NCBI GenBank assembly: GCA_021732965.1
Contig: JAKFVZ010000296.1
Span: forward strand, 1 to 6,243
DNA length: 6,243 nucleotides
DNA from: Reyranella sp.
Lineage (GTDB): Bacteria > Pseudomonadota > Alphaproteobacteria > Reyranellales > Reyranellaceae
Direction of reading: 5' to 3'
In this document: in pieces, positions 5,625 through 6,243 of the stretch
How the letters are laid out: each line of letters begins with the position of its first letter
How positions within the stretch are numbered: position 1 is the first letter of the stretch
The notes under the pieces: model-generated
What the model was told of the DNA's origin: nothing
Database searches by the model: none
Seen by the model: only the letters and a program-made list of their open reading frames with translations
Program-made: the position numbers and the translations under genes

Positions 5625-6243
5625 ATGCGTAAATTTCTGGCCGATATCCATCGTCACGACATCGAGGCGGCCATTCGCGTCGCGGCGGCGGTCGGCCTGC
5701 CGCTGCTGGCGCTCGAGGCCATCGGCCGCCTCGATCTCGCCGTCTATGCCGCATTCGGCGGGCTGGCGATGCTCTACGGCCACGGCGAACCCGCGAAACG
5801 TCGCGTCGAGAGCCAGGCCGTCGCGGGCGCCGGGCTGGTGATCGCGATCGCGGTGGCCATGGCCTGGTCCGCCTCTCACGCCCCTCTCGCGGTGCTGGGT
5901 GTCCTGCTGGCCCTCACGGTGATCGCCGCCGTCACGGTCGGCGCCGCGATGCGATGGATGCCGCGCGGGGAAATGTTCTTCGTGCTGGTGCTGCTGATCA
6001 TCGCCAGCATCCCGACGACCTGGGACCGGCTGCCGCTTGCCATCGCCGTCGGCGCGGGCGGCGCGGCCTTCTCGGTGCTGCTCGCCTTGCTGCACTGCAT
6101 CGGCGCACCGCCGGGCGAACCGAAGCCTGACGGCTGGCGACGCCGCATTGGCTCGGGCTACGCCGATCTCGATCATAGGCAGCATCTGGTCCTGCTGGCG
6201 GCCGCCACGCTCGGTGTGCTCGCGGCGTGGGTGCTGGCCCTTG
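5625..6243 (+). CDS. FUSC-family inner-membrane protein, N-terminal part (runs off the window)
   Basis: An open frame of 206 codons with no stop before the window end. It begins MRKFLADIHRHDIEAAIRVAAAVGLP, followed by YAAFGGLAMLYGHGEPAKRR (residues 41-60), a pattern characteristic of FUSC/aromatic-acid-exporter-like proteins: an amphipathic start, a helix, then A-F-G-x-L-x-x-L-Y-G with a basic loop. Further hydrophobic segments lie at about 65-82, 86-108, 117-130, 136-156 and 188-206, giving roughly six membrane helices so far. A polar loop (about 160-187) follows the first five or so. Full-length relatives often have a soluble domain and a second membrane half, which would lie beyond the window. 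Some family members export aromatic carboxylates (AaeB), which would suit a UbiD-family neighbour, but many are uncharacterised. The ribosome binding site is weak (AAAG or ACGAG), and a GTG at 5622 directly precedes the chosen ATG, so the start could shift by one codon. Confidence 0.75.
   Translation, partial: MRKFLADIHRHDIEAAIRVAAAVGLPLLALEAIGRLDLAVYAAFGGLAMLYGHGEPAKRRVESQAVAGAGLVIAIAVAMAWSASHAPLAVLGVLLALTVIAAVTVGAAMRWMPRGEMFFVLVLLIIASIPTTWDRLPLAIAVGAGGAAFSVLLALLHCIGAPPGEPKPDGWRRRIGSGYADLDHRQHLVLLAAATLGVLAAWVLAL

Noticed and set aside
5607..6185. 192-codon minus-strand frame opposite the FUSC gene
   Set aside because: Its product is polar, Arg/Gly/Gln/His-rich shadow sequence, while the plus strand encodes a coherent membrane protein with family-like motifs.

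Overview
The window is about two-thirds G+C, densely coding, and has the look of an alphaproteobacterial chromosome. The signs are a twin-arginine (Tat) exported Bug-type solute receptor, strong GGAG-type ribosome binding sites, and C/G-ending codons throughout. A Reyranella-, Bradyrhizobium- or Rhodospirillales-like soil or water organism would fit, but the genus is a guess. Base composition and codon use look uniform, and I see no mobile element, tRNA, rRNA or CRISPR array.

Layout. (1) 1-749, minus strand: a Rid-family protein gene followed by a small exported protein of unknown function, whose frame is broken by an apparent one-base deletion and whose end lies outside the window. (2) 750-821: a 72-bp divergent intergenic region. 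(3) 822-3128, plus strand: a short-chain dehydrogenase (GTG start) and an AMP-forming acyl-CoA ligase 51 bp later, probably one operon. (4) 3129-3144: a 16-bp convergent junction with overlapping inverted repeats around it. (5) 3145-5586, minus strand: a UbiD-family decarboxylase followed 69 bp later by a Tat-exported Bug/TctC receptor, probably one operon; a bulged 11-bp hairpin lies directly in front of the receptor's ribosome binding site. (6) 5587-5624: a 38-bp divergent gap. (7) 5625-6243, plus strand: the N-terminal membrane half of a FUSC-family protein, cut by the window end. No gene-free stretch exceeds 72 bp.

Taken together, the genes suggest organic-acid catabolism. The Bug receptor would capture a carboxylate in the periplasm, the UbiD enzyme would add or remove CO2 on an aromatic or alpha,beta-unsaturated acid using prenylated FMN, and the ligase would make a CoA thioester. 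The SDR would perform an NAD(P)-linked redox step, and the Rid protein might handle a reactive intermediate. The substrate cannot be read from the sequence. No UbiX prenyltransferase and no TctA/TctB membrane permease are in view, so both would have to be encoded elsewhere. I did not find a clearly new biological system. The most useful leads are the hairpin between the UbiD and Bug genes, the non-canonical residues at active-site positions in the Rid and UbiD proteins, and the frameshifted exported protein.
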